Source of the DNA: CAZFHP01 sp964519365
GTDB lineage: Bacteria > Babelota > Babeliae > Babelales > RVW-14
Assembly (NCBI GenBank): GCA_964519365.1
Contig: CAZFHP010000069.1
Location: 1 to 6,936, forward strand
Direction: 5' to 3'
Length of the DNA: 6,936 nt
Shown: piece by piece, positions 6,890 to 6,936 of the stretch
Layout of the letters: each line of letters starts with the position of its first letter
How positions within the stretch are numbered: the first letter of the stretch is position 1
Notes under the pieces: generated by a model
The model's input: the letters and a program-made list of their open reading frames with translations, nothing else
The model's database searches: none
Told to the model about the DNA's origin: nothing
Position numbers and translations under genes: made by a program

Positions 6890-6936
6890 AAACATCTTAA
6901 GCCCGGAGCTTTTCGGAGGGCGCAGGAGAGTAGCCC
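6890..6936 (-). repeat. Right arm of the inverted repeat
   Basis: Mirror copy of 6755-6801. It ends exactly at the last base of the window, so its true outer end is unknown. Read on the minus strand it carries the same frame (GYSPAPSEKLRA then TAA); one of the two differences from the left arm is AAA versus AAG, both lysine. Confidence 0.9.

Larger units (their letters stand above)
6755..6936. mobile_element. Putative MITE-like element: 47-bp inverted repeats around an 88-bp core
   Basis: Two arms of 47 bases in inverted orientation flank an AT-rich core at 6802-6889, total 182 bases. The arms are about 55% G+C and the core is AT-rich. No transposase is encoded. Size and structure fit a miniature inverted-repeat element, but a target-site duplication cannot be tested because the right arm reaches the last base of the window. 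Alternatives are a large structured RNA, or two convergent copies of an unrelated dispersed repeat. Confidence 0.4.

Noticed and set aside
6755..6936. Inverted repeat as an amplification fold-back chimera
   Set aside because: Such artefacts give identical arms; here there are two mismatches between the arms, and their base composition differs from the core.
6755..6936. Inverted repeat as a CRISPR fragment or tRNA/rRNA piece
   Set aside because: There is only one pair in inverted orientation, no regularly spaced direct repeats, no cloverleaf and no recognisable rRNA segment.

Overview
The window is AT-rich bacterial DNA with four protein genes and a palindromic repeat at its right end. Two of the four proteins carry export signals. 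One of these is a large protein built from modules more familiar in eukaryotes (a farnesoic-acid O-methyltransferase-type domain and tectonin-like repeats) and ends in a run of lysines. That combination, with low G+C, suggests a host-associated Gram-negative lineage. Dependentiae/Babeliales (TM6) is my best guess, but it rests on general resemblance and not on a marker gene.

Layout, left to right. (1) 1-2574, minus strand: a secreted multidomain protein whose 3' end runs off the window inside a stretch of 33 consecutive lysine codons. (2) 2575-2790: a 216-base gap holding only the ribosome-binding site of that gene. (3) 2791-5148, minus strand: a double-length D-alanine--D-alanine ligase, two complete Ddl modules in one reading frame. 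Its junction carries homopolymer runs, an internal Shine-Dalgarno sequence, an internal ATG and an out-of-frame stop. (4) 5149-5430: a divergent promoter region. (5) 5431-5985, plus strand: a small exported protein of unknown family. (6) 5998-6648, minus strand, convergent with the previous gene: ribulose-phosphate 3-epimerase. (7) 6649-6936: non-coding, with a 47-base inverted repeat (two mismatches) around an 88-base AT-rich core that contains a promoter-like sequence.

The genes do not form one obvious pathway. The ligase supplies the peptidoglycan stem terminus in the cytoplasm, the epimerase belongs to the pentose phosphate pathway, and the two exported proteins probably act in the envelope or outside the cell.

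The most interesting points are the tandem Ddl fusion and the polylysine-tailed protein. In the fusion, the two modules have lost different canonical active-site residues: module 1 departs at the metal site, module 2 at the Ser/Tyr pair. Both window ends lie in repeats, so the window may be a whole short contig bounded by sequences that stopped assembly.
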